This document shows, piece after piece, positions 1-7,445 of a stretch of DNA of 39,072 bases. Both the position numbers and the translations under genes were made by a program. The notes under the pieces were generated by a model, which did not search any database, was not told the origin of the DNA, and saw nothing but the letters and a program-made list of their open reading frames with translations. How positions within the stretch are numbered: position 1 is the first letter of the stretch; the number at the start of each line of letters is the position of its first letter. Source of the stretch: Nonomuraea candida (GTDB lineage Bacteria; Actinomycetota; Actinomycetes; Streptosporangiales; Streptosporangiaceae); NCBI RefSeq assembly GCF_000725485.1, contig NZ_JOAG01000065.1, forward strand, positions 1-39,072, read 5' to 3'.

Positions 1-198
1 GGCGGCGGCACCGTCATCACCCACAACGGCGGCATCGCCGGCCACGCCGCCCTCATGTACAGCACCCCCGACGCCGGCACCACCCTGACCGCCGCCCTCA
101 ACTACGTCGACGACGCCACCCTCTCCATGAGCGCCGCCTTCCAGCAGGCCACCCAGCGCCTCGTCGCCGCGGTCTTCGGCACCGCACCCGCCCAGTAG
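1..198 (+). CDS. Serine hydrolase (beta-lactamase / DD-peptidase fold), 3' end only
   Basis: Frame 1 is open from the first base to the TAG at 196-198, giving the last 65 residues of a protein whose start lies outside the window. It contains THNGGIAGHAALMYS, which carries the H-x-G element that closes the active site of class C beta-lactamase-like serine hydrolases. The tail (YVDDATLSMSAAFQQ) aligns closely with the tail of the next gene (WVDEATRGPAASFQQ), so the two are tandem paralogues. The SxxK and YxN motifs and any signal peptide lie upstream and cannot be seen. Probably an exported D-alanyl-D-alanine carboxypeptidase-like or esterase-like enzyme; the substrate is unknown. Confidence 0.8.
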   Translation, partial: GGGTVITHNGGIAGHAALMYSTPDAGTTLTAALNYVDDATLSMSAAFQQATQRLVAAVFGTAPAQ

Positions 199-212
199 AC
201 GGGCACCGGCCT

Positions 213-244
213 TGCGCATCCCCGACCCTGCGCATCCCCGACCC
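213..244. repeat. Two 16-bp tandem copies between the serine hydrolase genes
   Basis: TGCGCATCCCCGACCC occurs at 213-228 and is repeated exactly at 229-244, followed by further degenerate CCCCGCAT steps to about 270. It fills most of the 118-bp gap between the two serine hydrolase genes. No function is evident; replication slippage is the simplest origin. Confidence 0.75.
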
Positions 245-316
245 CCGCATTCCCCGCATCCCGCGCAGCACCCGGCGAGTCGTTCGCCGTGAGCACGACA
301 CTGAAGACGAGGAACC

Positions 317-1534
317 ATGAACACCCAACCCTCACCGGCGACCAAGGCCCTGCGGCGCGTGGCGGTCACGACGCTGGCCGCCACGCTGCTGGCCGGAACG
401 GCCACCCCCGGCCCGGCCGCCGCGACCGCCGGCGTGACCGCGCCGGCGGCGGCTGCCGGTCAGGACCGCCCGGAGCTGCGCGAGGCCATGCAGGCGTTCG
501 TCGATGCCGGTTTCACCGGAGTGCAACTGCGCGTGCACGACGAGCGGGGTGAGTGGACCGGCAGCGCCGGAGTGCGCGCGCTCGGCCAGGCCGCCAAGCC
601 GCCCACGGACGGGCGGTTCTGGACGGGCAGCGTCGTCAAGCCCTTCACCGCGACCCTGGTGCTGCAACTGGTGGCCGAGGGCAGGATCGCCCTGGACGCC
701 CCCGTGGCCGGCTACCTGCCCGAGCTCGGCCTGGACCGGCGGATCACGGTGCGGATGCTGCTGCAGCACACCAGCGGCTTGTTCAACTACACCGGCGACT
801 TCGACCCCGACGGGACGTGGGTGCCGGGCATCTCCGCCAACGGCGACGCCTGGCTGCCCGAGCGCTTCCGCTCCTACCGGCCGGAGGAGCTGGTCAGGGT
901 GGCACTGTCCAAGCCACTACGGTTCGAGCCGGGCAGCGACCAGCAGTACACGAACACCACCTACACCCTGGCCCTGCTGCTGATCGAGAAGGTCACCGGC
1001 CGCTCCTACGCCGAGGAGCTGCGGCGGCGCATCCTGCGGCCGCTCGGCCTGAAGGGCACTTCGGTGCCGGGTGACCGGACGCGGCTGCCCGGGCCGCACG
1101 CCCGCGGCTACTACCGCTACCGAGACGCCGCCGGCCAGGAGCAGGTGGTCGACATCAGCCGGCAGAACCTGTCCCTGCTGGCCGGCGCCGGTGACCTGAT
1201 CTCCACCACCCAGGACCTGCACACGTTCATCTCCGCGCTGAACGGCGGCAAGCTCCTGCCCGCCCCGCTGCTCGCCGAGATGCGCACGCCGCACCCCAAG
1301 ATGGGCTACGGCCTCGGACTGTTCGTCGAGGACCTGGGCCCGGGCTGCGGCACCGTGTACCAGCACGAGGGCAGCCCCCCGCACGGCTACGGGGCGCTGA
1401 TGTACAGCTCGCCCGACGGCAGGACGACCGTGACCGGCTCGGTGACCTGGGTGGACGAGGCCACCAGAGGCCCGGCGGCGAGCTTCCAGCAGCTGGTGGA
1501 CAACCTCGTCAAGGACGTGTTCTGCGACGGGTGA
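317..1534 (+). CDS. Secreted serine hydrolase, beta-lactamase / D-Ala-D-Ala carboxypeptidase family
   Basis: The 405-residue protein has an export-type N-terminus: a basic start, then an Ala/Leu-rich stretch at about 15-45. All three landmarks of the family are visible: S105-V-V-K108 (nucleophile tetrad, TGSVVKPF), Y211-T-N213 (QQYTNTTYT) and H350-E-G352. The length matches R61-type DD-carboxypeptidases and related esterases. The ATG at 317 is preceded by GAGGAACC, a reasonable ribosome binding site. It is a tandem paralogue of the truncated upstream gene. By family it acts outside the membrane on peptidoglycan stem peptides, or on beta-lactam or ester substrates; the sequence does not separate these. 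It converges on the TetR gene with an 87-bp gap that holds only short GC palindromes. Confidence 0.9.
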   Translation: MNTQPSPATKALRRVAVTTLAATLLAGTATPGPAAATAGVTAPAAAAGQDRPELREAMQAFVDAGFTGVQLRVHDERGEWTGSAGVRALGQAAKPPTDGRFWTGSVVKPFTATLVLQLVAEGRIALDAPVAGYLPELGLDRRITVRMLLQHTSGLFNYTGDFDPDGTWVPGISANGDAWLPERFRSYRPEELVRVALSKPLRFEPGSDQQYTNTTYTLALLLIEKVTGRSYAEELRRRILRPLGLKGTSVPGDRTRLPGPHARGYYRYRDAAGQEQVVDISRQNLSLLAGAGDLISTTQDLHTFISALNGGKLLPAPLLAEMRTPHPKMGYGLGLFVEDLGPGCGTVYQHEGSPPHGYGALMYSSPDGRTTVTGSVTWVDEATRGPAASFQQLVDNLVKDVFCDG

Positions 1535-1621
1535 GCCGCAGGCTGACGTGACCGAGCCGGCTCGGCGGGCCGTGCGTCCTTCCCGGCGCCGGCCTGGTCA
1601 CCTGCCCGTCCCCGCGCGGGG

Positions 1622-2200
1622 TCAGGTGAACTGGCGGGACATCTGGTCGAGGGTCTCGCCCATGACCTCGCGCAGCGTGCGGGCCTCGCGTTCCTCCGCC
1701 CACACGTGCGAGGCCAGCCGCAGCCCGACCAGGAAGGCCGCCGCCAGCACCCGGGGCGGCACGTCGCTGGACCGCCCGGAGACGGCCTCGGCCAGGTCGC
1801 GCTCCAGCCGGGCGTGGTTGGCGAGCTGCCGGGCCAGCAGCGACGGGTGCCGGCGCGCCAGCCGGGTGCGCAGCGACCACTCCCGCTCCGGCTCCCCGAG
1901 CTGCCGGTGCAGCCCCTCGGCCGAGCCGCGCAGCGCCTGCCAGGCGGTCAGCCCGGGCGGCTGCGCCCGCACCTGCTCCACCAGGGTCCTGATGCGCTGC
2001 TCCTCGCCGTAGAGCAGCGCGTCCTCCTTCGAGGAGAAGTAGTTGGAGAACGTCCGGCGCGAGATGTTCGCCGCGTCGGCGATCGCCTCGACGGTGACGT
2101 CGTCGAGCCCGTGCTCGACCACGAGCCGCAGCGCCGCCTCGTGCACCGCCTGACGGGTCTCGGCCTTCTTGCGCTCGCGCAACCCCACCGTGGTCTCCAT
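1622..2200 (-). CDS. TetR-family repressor, probably of the adjacent exporter
   Basis: A 192-residue protein with an N-terminal TetR helix-turn-helix: after GLRERKKAETRQAV comes VEAIADAANISRRTFSNYF at about residues 34-53, with the typical KED after it. The C-terminal ligand domain is divergent, as usual. I chose the ATG at 2200 because it leaves a short basic N-terminus; in-frame ATGs at 2212 and 2239 are possible, and the purine-rich AAGGTAGG sits about 12 bases before 2200. The gene is divergent from the drug exporter, and the shared 88-bp gap contains an inverted repeat. This is the classic arrangement of a local repressor of an efflux pump. The inducer is unknown. Confidence 0.9.
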   Translation of the reverse strand: METTVGLRERKKAETRQAVHEAALRLVVEHGLDDVTVEAIADAANISRRTFSNYFSSKEDALLYGEEQRIRTLVEQVRAQPPGLTAWQALRGSAEGLHRQLGEPEREWSLRTRLARRHPSLLARQLANHARLERDLAEAVSGRSSDVPPRVLAAAFLVGLRLASHVWAEEREARTLREVMGETLDQMSRQFT

Positions 2201-2202
2201 GG

Positions 2203-2238
2203 TGAGAATCATCCTACCTTGGAGGGAATATATTCTCA
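2203..2238. promoter_or_regulatory. Inverted repeat between tetR and the exporter, candidate TetR operator
   Basis: TGAGAAT at 2203-2209 is mirrored by ATTCTCA at 2232-2238, centred on 2220.5. The right arm overlaps a 10-bp perfect palindrome, GAATATATTC (2226-2235), in an unusually AT-rich spot. It lies directly upstream of the TetR start and 51 bp before the exporter start, where a repressor could control both. Binding is inferred. Confidence 0.5.
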
Positions 2239-2288
2239 TCGGGCAAAGTTTCCCACCGGGCAGTTATTTACCTATTGGGGGGACCAGC

Positions 2289-3851
2289 GTGAACGCACCA
2301 CCACAGCAGATGAGTCACAAACAGATCATGGAGGCCCTCAGCGGGCTGCTGCTGGTGCTGTTCGTGGCGATGATCAGCGCCACGATCGTGTCGGTGGCGC
2401 TGCCGCAGATCATCGGCGCGCTCAACGGCACCCAGTCCCAGTACACCTGGGTCGTCACCGCCTCGCTCCTGGCCTCCACGGCCTCCACGCCGATCTGGGG
2501 CAAGCTGGCGGACCTGTTCAGCAAGAAGCTGCTGCTCCAGCTCTCCATCGTGATCTTCATGGTCAGCTCGCTGGCCTGCGGCTTCGCCCAGGACACCGGG
2601 CAGCTCATCGCCTTCCGCGCCGTGCAGGGGCTCGGCATGGGCGCGCTGCAGGTGCTGGTGCAGGTGATCATCGCCGCGATGATCTCGCCGAAGGAGCGCG
2701 GGCGCTACAACGGCTACCTCGGCGGCGTCATGGCCGTGGCCACGGTGGCCGGGCCGCTGCTCGGCGGGCTGATCGCGGACACCTCCTGGCTGGGCTGGCG
2801 CTGGTGCTTCTTCATCGCGGTGCCGTTCACCGTGGTGGCCTTCGCGCTGCTGCAGAAGACGCTCAAGACGGTCGACGTGCGGCGTGCGGGCGTCAAGGTC
2901 GACTACGTGGGCGCGACCCTCATCGCGGCGGGCGTCAGCGTGCTGCTCATCTGGGTCACCTTCGTGGGCAACTCCTTCGACTGGCTGTCCTGGCAGACCG
3001 CCGCGATGGTGCTCGGCGGGGTGGTCCTGCTCGCCCTGGCGACGTGGGTCGAGACGCGGGTGAAGGAGCCGGTGGTGCCGCTGCACGTCGTCCGCCGCCG
3101 TACGCCGGCGCTGGCGATCCTGGCCAGCCTCGCGGTCGGCATGGCGATGTTCGGCGGCTCGGTCTTCCTCGGACAGTACTTCCAGATCGGCCGCGGCTAC
3201 AGCCCGACCGAGGCCGGCCTGCTCACGATCCCGATGATGCTGGGCGTGCTGGTCTCCTCGACCGTCACCGGGCGCATGATCTCCAAGAGCGGGAACGTCA
3301 AGCCGTACATCGTGGTCGGGTCCGCCGTGCTCACGGTGGGCTTCCTCGGGCTGGCGACGATGGACCACGAGACCTCGCTGGTGTTCATCTCCGTGGCGAT
3401 GGTGCTGGTCGGCGCCGGGGTCGGCATGTCGATGCAGAACCTCGTCCTGGCCATCCAGAACACCGTCCCGCTGCGCGAGCTGGGCGCGGCCAGCGGCGCG
3501 GTCACGTTCTTCCGCTCGCTGGGCGGCACGATCGGCGTGTCGGTCCTCGGCGCGGTGCTGGCCAACCAGGTCGCCGCGGCGATCAAGGAGGGGCTGGCCA
3601 AGGTGGGCATCGACGCGGCCGGCGCGGCGGGCGGCAGCAGCACGCTCAACATCGCGGCCCTGCCCGAGCCGGTCGCGGCGGTCGTCCGGGCCGCGTACGG
3701 CGACGCCACCGGTCACATCTTCCTCATCTCGGCGGCCATCGCGGTCGTCGGCCTGATCGCGACCCTGTTCCTCAAGCCGGTCAAGCTCCGCGACAGCCTC
3801 GACCTGCCCGCCCCCGTGGCGGACGGCAAGACCCCGGCCCGCCGCACCTGA
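2289..3851 (+). CDS. MFS drug exporter, DHA2 (14-helix, EmrB/QacA) family
   Basis: With the GTG at 2289 (preceded by GGGGGG at 2277-2282) the protein has 520 residues, normal for 14-helix proton-driven multidrug antiporters. Helix 1 carries the DHA2 signature variant ATIVSVALPQI (about 31-41). MFS motif A is GKLADLFSKK (71-80), and the antiporter motif C is GPLLGGLI starting at about 155. The later helices and a polar loop near 450 (AAGAAGGSSTLN) also fit the family. An earlier in-frame ATG at 2169 would overlap the divergent tetR and its operator, so I rejected it. It is predicted to expel a small hydrophobic compound across the cytoplasmic membrane under control of the divergent TetR. A twin-hairpin terminator region follows. 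Confidence 0.93.
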   Translation: MNAPPQQMSHKQIMEALSGLLLVLFVAMISATIVSVALPQIIGALNGTQSQYTWVVTASLLASTASTPIWGKLADLFSKKLLLQLSIVIFMVSSLACGFAQDTGQLIAFRAVQGLGMGALQVLVQVIIAAMISPKERGRYNGYLGGVMAVATVAGPLLGGLIADTSWLGWRWCFFIAVPFTVVAFALLQKTLKTVDVRRAGVKVDYVGATLIAAGVSVLLIWVTFVGNSFDWLSWQTAAMVLGGVVLLALATWVETRVKEPVVPLHVVRRRTPALAILASLAVGMAMFGGSVFLGQYFQIGRGYSPTEAGLLTIPMMLGVLVSSTVTGRMISKSGNVKPYIVVGSAVLTVGFLGLATMDHETSLVFISVAMVLVGAGVGMSMQNLVLAIQNTVPLRELGAASGAVTFFRSLGGTIGVSVLGAVLANQVAAAIKEGLAKVGIDAAGAAGGSSTLNIAALPEPVAAVVRAAYGDATGHIFLISAAIAVVGLIATLFLKPVKLRDSLDLPAPVADGKTPARRT

Positions 3852-3870
3852 CGCGGGGCAGAGTGGAGAG

Positions 3871-3904
3871 TGTGCGAGCCCCGGCTGCGGTCAGGGCTCG
3901 CACA
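3871..3904 (+). terminator. Hairpin downstream of the exporter
   Basis: TGTGCGAGCCC (3871-3881) pairs perfectly with GGGCTCGCACA (3894-3904) around a 12-base loop. It lies 20 bp after the exporter stop. No T-run follows, so this would be an actinomycete-type hairpin terminator. Confidence 0.65.
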
Positions 3905-3936
3905 AGATCATTATCTCTCACATGATCACTTCCGTG

Positions 3937-3965
3937 CCCCGGGCCGGGACTCCGGCCCGGGGTTT
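3937..3965 (+). terminator. Strong hairpin terminator with short T tract
   Basis: CCCCGGGCCGG (3937-3947) and CCGGCCCGGGG (3952-3962) form a perfect 11-bp stem with loop GACT, followed by TTT at 3963-3965. With the hairpin at 3871-3904 it insulates the exporter from the LAL gene. The sequence TTTGACG just after it (3963-3969) could be a -35 box for the LAL gene, but I see no convincing -10. Confidence 0.75.
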
Positions 3966-4060
3966 GACGTCCGTCCCCGACAGGCGATGGACGAATGAGT
4001 GAGAAGCCAGCACACTCGCGAGGTGAATGGAGAAAACCTGCCACTGTTACGGAGACCCCG

Positions 4061-7000
4061 ATGGCAAGCCTGGCTTCTCCTGCGCTGATCGGGCGCGACA
4101 CCCACCTGCGATTACTCGTCGGCGCGATCACCTGCCCGCCCTCCGTCACCCAGGTGCAGGGCGAGGCGGGGATCGGCAAGACCAGCCTCGTCAGGGCGGC
4201 GATCGACCTGCTGCCCGACGGCGAGCGGACCGTGCTGTTCGGCCACTGTCACCAGATCCGCGAGCCCTTCCCGTACGGGCCGGTGTTCGACGCGCTGCGC
4301 CACGTCGCGGCGGCCCTGCCCGGCCGCGACCGGCTCAGCCCGGTCACCGGGGCGCTGCGCGGCTACCTGCCCGAGCTGGCCGGGCACCTGCCCCCGGCCC
4401 CGTCCCTGCCCGCGGGCGACCCCCGGGCCGAGCGCCACCACCTCTTCCGCGCGGTCCACGCGCTGCTGGGCGCGGCCGGCGCCGTCGTGCTCGTGGTCGA
4501 GGACCTGCACTGGGCCGACGACGGCACCCGCGACCTGCTGCGCTTCCTCACCGACCAGCCGCCCGACGGGCTGGCGCTGGTGGTGACGTTCCGCAGGGAG
4601 GAGCTGCCGGTGGCGGGGCTGCCGTTCGGGCACGCGTACCGGCGCACGCCCGGGGTGCGCAGCGAGGTGATCTCGCTGACGCCGCTCGACGTCGAGGGCG
4701 TGCGCAGCCTGGCCGGGGCGCTGCTCAAGTCGGCCCCCACCGCGGCCTTCGCGGCCAAGCTGCACGAACGCACGGCCGGGGTGCCGTTCGTGATCGAGGA
4801 GGTGGTGCGCTCCCTGCTCGACGACGAGGGCCGCCTCCCCGAACCGCCCGGCCCGAACCGCCGCTCCCGGGCCGAGAGCGAGGGCCGCCCCCTCCGGACG
4901 GAGGGCGAAGGCCGTTCATCCTGGCCCGAGGGCGAGAGCCGGCCGCCCCGGGCGGAGGGTGAGAGCCGTTCCCCGTGGCCCGAGGGAGAGAGCCGGCCGC
5001 CCCGGGCGGAGGGTGAGAGCCGTTCCCCGTGGCCGGAGGGAGAGAGCCGGCCGCCCCGGGCGGAGGGCGAGGGCCGGATGCCGGGGCCCGAGGCGCTCGA
5101 CGGCATGGCCGTGCCGGTGCTGCTGCGCGAGGCCATGGCCGAGCGGCTCACCGGCCTGTCGCCGGCCGCGCTGCGCGCCGTCCACGCCGCCGCCGTCCTG
5201 GGCCTGCCCGCCGAGGAGTCCCTGATCAACGCCGTCGCCTGCGACGAGCCCGCCCTCTTCGGCGGCGACCCCGCCGGGCCGGCGGCACGGCCCCCGGCTC
5301 CGGCCCCCGATCCCGCTCGGCCGGCACCCCCCTCAGCGGAACCCCGGGCGGCGGGGTCCGGGCTGGGGGAGGCGTTGCGGGCCGGGGTGCTGCTCGAACA
5401 GCGCGACGGCCAGTACGGCTTCCGCCACGCCCTCGCCCAGCAGGCCGTCTACGACGCCATCCCCGGCCCCGAGCGCCGCCTCGCCCACCGGCGCGCCATG
5501 GCCGCGCTGGCCGCGCTCGACCCGCCGCCCCTCGTCCAGCTCGCCCACCACGCCCGCCGCGCCGGCGACTTCGCCGCCTGGCAGCGTCACGGGGCCGCCG
5601 CCGCCGACCACGCCGCCGCGATCGGCGACATCCCGCTGGCCGTGGAGCTGCTCGAAGGGCTGCTCGCCGACCCGAAGCTGCCCCGCGACGCCCGGGGCCC
5701 GCTGGCGCTGCGGCTCAGCAGGATCGCCGCGGTCGGACTGTCGCACCGCCGCGTCGTGCGCATCCTGCGCCACCTGCTCTCCGACGACTTCCTGTCCCAC
5801 CGGGTGCGCGGCGAGGCCCGCCTCAACCTGGGCGTGCTGCTGTCCAACCAGGCCGGGGCGATCACCGCGGGCCGCCAGGAGATCCTGGCCGCCCTGCCCG
5901 ACCTGGCCGACAGTCCCTGCCTGGCCGCCCGCGGCCTGGCGCTGCTGGCCATGCCGGTGTGGGGCGGCGAGCCGCTGGCCATGCACGAGGAGTGGATGGC
6001 CCAGGCGGAGAAGCTGCTGGTCGAGGACCAGGAGCCGGAGCTGACCGCCGCCGTGCTGGCCAACAAGGTGAGCATGGCCATGCTCGTCGGCTCGCGGGAC
6101 GCCTTCGAGCTGGCCGGCACGCTGCCGGTCAACGACCCGTCGGCGGCCGTGCGCAGGCAGGTGGCGCGCGGCTACTCCAACCTGTACGACGCCGCCCTCG
6201 CCCTCGGCCACTACGCCGCCGCCGCCCGGTTCGGCGACCAGAGCAGGCGCGTCGCCGAGGAGACCGGGGCGCTGTACCCGGCGTTCCTGGTGGAGATGTC
6301 CTCGATCCGGCTGGACCTGCTGACCGGCCACTGGGACGGCCTGCGCGAGCGGGCGACGGCGGCCGTCGAGATGACGTACGAGGCGCCGCTGCTGGCCGTC
6401 GAGGCCCGGCTCGCGCTCGGCGTGCTGGCCCTGGCCAGGGGCGAGTGGGACGAGGCCGGCGAGCACCTGGAGGCGGCCGGCGTACGGGACCTGGACTCGG
6501 GGTTCCTGCCGGTCGCCGTGGCCGGGTCGAGCGGGCTGGTCGAGCTGCACCTGACGCGCGGCGCGCTGCGGCAGGCGCTGGCGGCGGCGGACCTGGCGGT
6601 GACCCGGCTGCGGCGCAAGGGCGTGTGGGTGTGGGGCGACCAGCTCGTGCCGGCCGCCGTCGCGGCGCTGCTGAGGGCCGGGCGGTCGGGGGAGGCGGCG
6701 GAGCTGGTGGCCGAGTTCGCGGCGGGCATCGAGGGCAGGAACGCGCCCTCCGCGCACGCCGGGCTCGACGTGGCCAGGGGCGAGCTGGCCAGGGACGCGG
6801 GCGCGTACGAGGAGGCGGCGCGGCGGTACGCGCGGGCGCGGGCGGCGTACCTGGCGATGCCCCGCCCGTACGCGGCGGCGCGGGCGGCCGAGTCCGAGGC
6901 GTCCGCCCGGCTGGCCCTCGCGGCCGGCGCACCCGCCCCCGAGCCCGGGCCCGCCCCCGAACCCGGGCCCGGGCCCGCTGCCGGACCCGGGGCCGGGGAC

Positions 7001-7354
7001 CTGATCGCCGAGGCGGGCGAGTGGTACGCCTCTCTGGGGGCCACGCACGACGCCGCCCGCTGCCGCCGCCTGCTGCGGGAGCTGGGCCCCGGCAGGCCGG
7101 CCGTGCCGCGCCGGGCCAGGAGGGCGGGCGGCGGGGTGTTGTCGCCGAGGGAGAGCGAGGTGGCCAGGCTGGTCGCGCTCGGCCGGACGAACAGGGAGAT
7201 CGCCGAGGTGCTGTTCCTGTCCCAGCGGACGGTGGACACGCACGTCGCGCGCGTGCTGCAGAAGCTGGGCGTGCGCACCCGGGCCGAGGTGCGGGAACCC
7301 CGGCCGCCACAGGAGCGGCCGGGGCCCGTCACCCCCGAGTCGTCGAGCGGATAG
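4061..7354 (+). CDS. LAL-type giant transcriptional regulator (AAA ATPase + LuxR HTH)
   Basis: I take the ATG at 4061 because GGAG sits at 4051-4054 with ideal spacing; an in-frame ATG at 3995 lacks one. The 1097-residue protein starts with the family's LIGRD element and Walker A GEAGIGKTS (34-42). Walker B VVLVVEDLHWADD follows with E147-D148. A long alpha-helical (TPR-like) middle precedes a C-terminal LuxR helix-turn-helix (about 1027-1078: SPRESEVARL, TNREIAEVL, SQRTVDTHV). This is the MalT/LAL architecture: ATP-dependent activators, often of secondary metabolism or sugar use. An in-frame run of 18-residue repeats (about 287-340) interrupts the ATPase region, and a second Pro/Gly/Glu-rich linker lies near 960-980. 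The target genes are not evident; neighbours are candidates only. Confidence 0.92.
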   Translation: MASLASPALIGRDTHLRLLVGAITCPPSVTQVQGEAGIGKTSLVRAAIDLLPDGERTVLFGHCHQIREPFPYGPVFDALRHVAAALPGRDRLSPVTGALRGYLPELAGHLPPAPSLPAGDPRAERHHLFRAVHALLGAAGAVVLVVEDLHWADDGTRDLLRFLTDQPPDGLALVVTFRREELPVAGLPFGHAYRRTPGVRSEVISLTPLDVEGVRSLAGALLKSAPTAAFAAKLHERTAGVPFVIEEVVRSLLDDEGRLPEPPGPNRRSRAESEGRPLRTEGEGRSSWPEGESRPPRAEGESRSPWPEGESRPPRAEGESRSPWPEGESRPPRAEGEGRMPGPEALDGMAVPVLLREAMAERLTGLSPAALRAVHAAAVLGLPAEESLINAVACDEPALFGGDPAGPAARPPAPAPDPARPAPPSAEPRAAGSGLGEALRAGVLLEQRDGQYGFRHALAQQAVYDAIPGPERRLAHRRAMAALAALDPPPLVQLAHHARRAGDFAAWQRHGAAAADHAAAIGDIPLAVELLEGLLADPKLPRDARGPLALRLSRIAAVGLSHRRVVRILRHLLSDDFLSHRVRGEARLNLGVLLSNQAGAITAGRQEILAALPDLADSPCLAARGLALLAMPVWGGEPLAMHEEWMAQAEKLLVEDQEPELTAAVLANKVSMAMLVGSRDAFELAGTLPVNDPSAAVRRQVARGYSNLYDAALALGHYAAAARFGDQSRRVAEETGALYPAFLVEMSSIRLDLLTGHWDGLRERATAAVEMTYEAPLLAVEARLALGVLALARGEWDEAGEHLEAAGVRDLDSGFLPVAVAGSSGLVELHLTRGALRQALAAADLAVTRLRRKGVWVWGDQLVPAAVAALLRAGRSGEAAELVAEFAAGIEGRNAPSAHAGLDVARGELARDAGAYEEAARRYARARAAYLAMPRPYAAARAAESEASARLALAAGAPAPEPGPAPEPGPGPAAGPGAGDLIAEAGEWYASLGATHDAARCRRLLRELGPGRPAVPRRARRAGGGVLSPRESEVARLVALGRTNREIAEVLFLSQRTVDTHVARVLQKLGVRTRAEVREPRPPQERPGPVTPESSSG
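4922..5075 (+). repeat. In-frame 54-bp minisatellite inside the LAL gene
   Basis: Near-identical 54-bp units start at 4922, 4976 and 5030, the last slightly shortened and diverged at its end. Each encodes the 18-residue unit WPEGESRPPRAEGESRSP, itself two 9-residue half-units of the form PxxEGExRx. More degenerate half-units extend upstream to about 4860. The array is a hydrophilic, charged, probably disordered linker between the ATPase core and the rest of the protein. Because 54 is a multiple of 3, copy-number change would keep the frame. Confidence 0.85.
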
Positions 7355-7395
7355 AGGTCCGCTCCCCCGAGTCGTCGAGCGGATAGAGGTCCGCT
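7332..7395. repeat. Exact 32-bp direct duplication spanning the LAL stop codon
   Basis: A 32-bp unit beginning CCCCCGAGTCGTCGAGCGGA occurs at 7332-7363 and again at 7364-7395, with five more C after it. The LAL stop TAG (7352-7354) lies in the first copy. Each copy contains the inverted repeat GAGCGGA-TAGAGG-TCCGCTC (7345-7364 and 7377-7396), so the duplication makes two identical hairpins. The stop codon sits exactly at the first loop. Confidence 0.9.
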
Positions 7396-7396
7396 C

Positions 7397-7435
7397 CCCC
7401 GGGGCGCCGGCGGGCAGGTCGGCGGCGCCCCGGGG
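7397..7435. terminator. Bidirectional hairpin terminator between LAL and metalloprotease
   Basis: CCCCGGGGCGCCG (7397-7409) and CGGCGCCCCGGGG (7423-7435) form a perfect 13-bp stem around a 13-base loop. It lies between the convergent ends of the LAL gene and the protease gene, where it can stop transcription from both sides. The two smaller hairpins at 7345-7396 precede it on the plus strand. Confidence 0.8.
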
Positions 7436-7445
7436 CGGTGGGCGG

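Noticed and set aside
1552..1565. Palindrome CCGAGCCGGCTCGG as a terminator between the serine hydrolase and tetR
   Set aside because: There is no room for a loop, and no longer stem could be built; such palindromes arise often at this GC content.
1706..3925. A 739-codon plus-strand frame overlapping tetR and the exporter
   Set aside because: It is out of frame with both real genes and rich in Arg/Gly/Pro without motifs.
3995..4060. An earlier ATG for the LAL regulator
   Set aside because: No ribosome site precedes it, whereas GGAG stands 6 bases before 4061, and the family homology begins after that.
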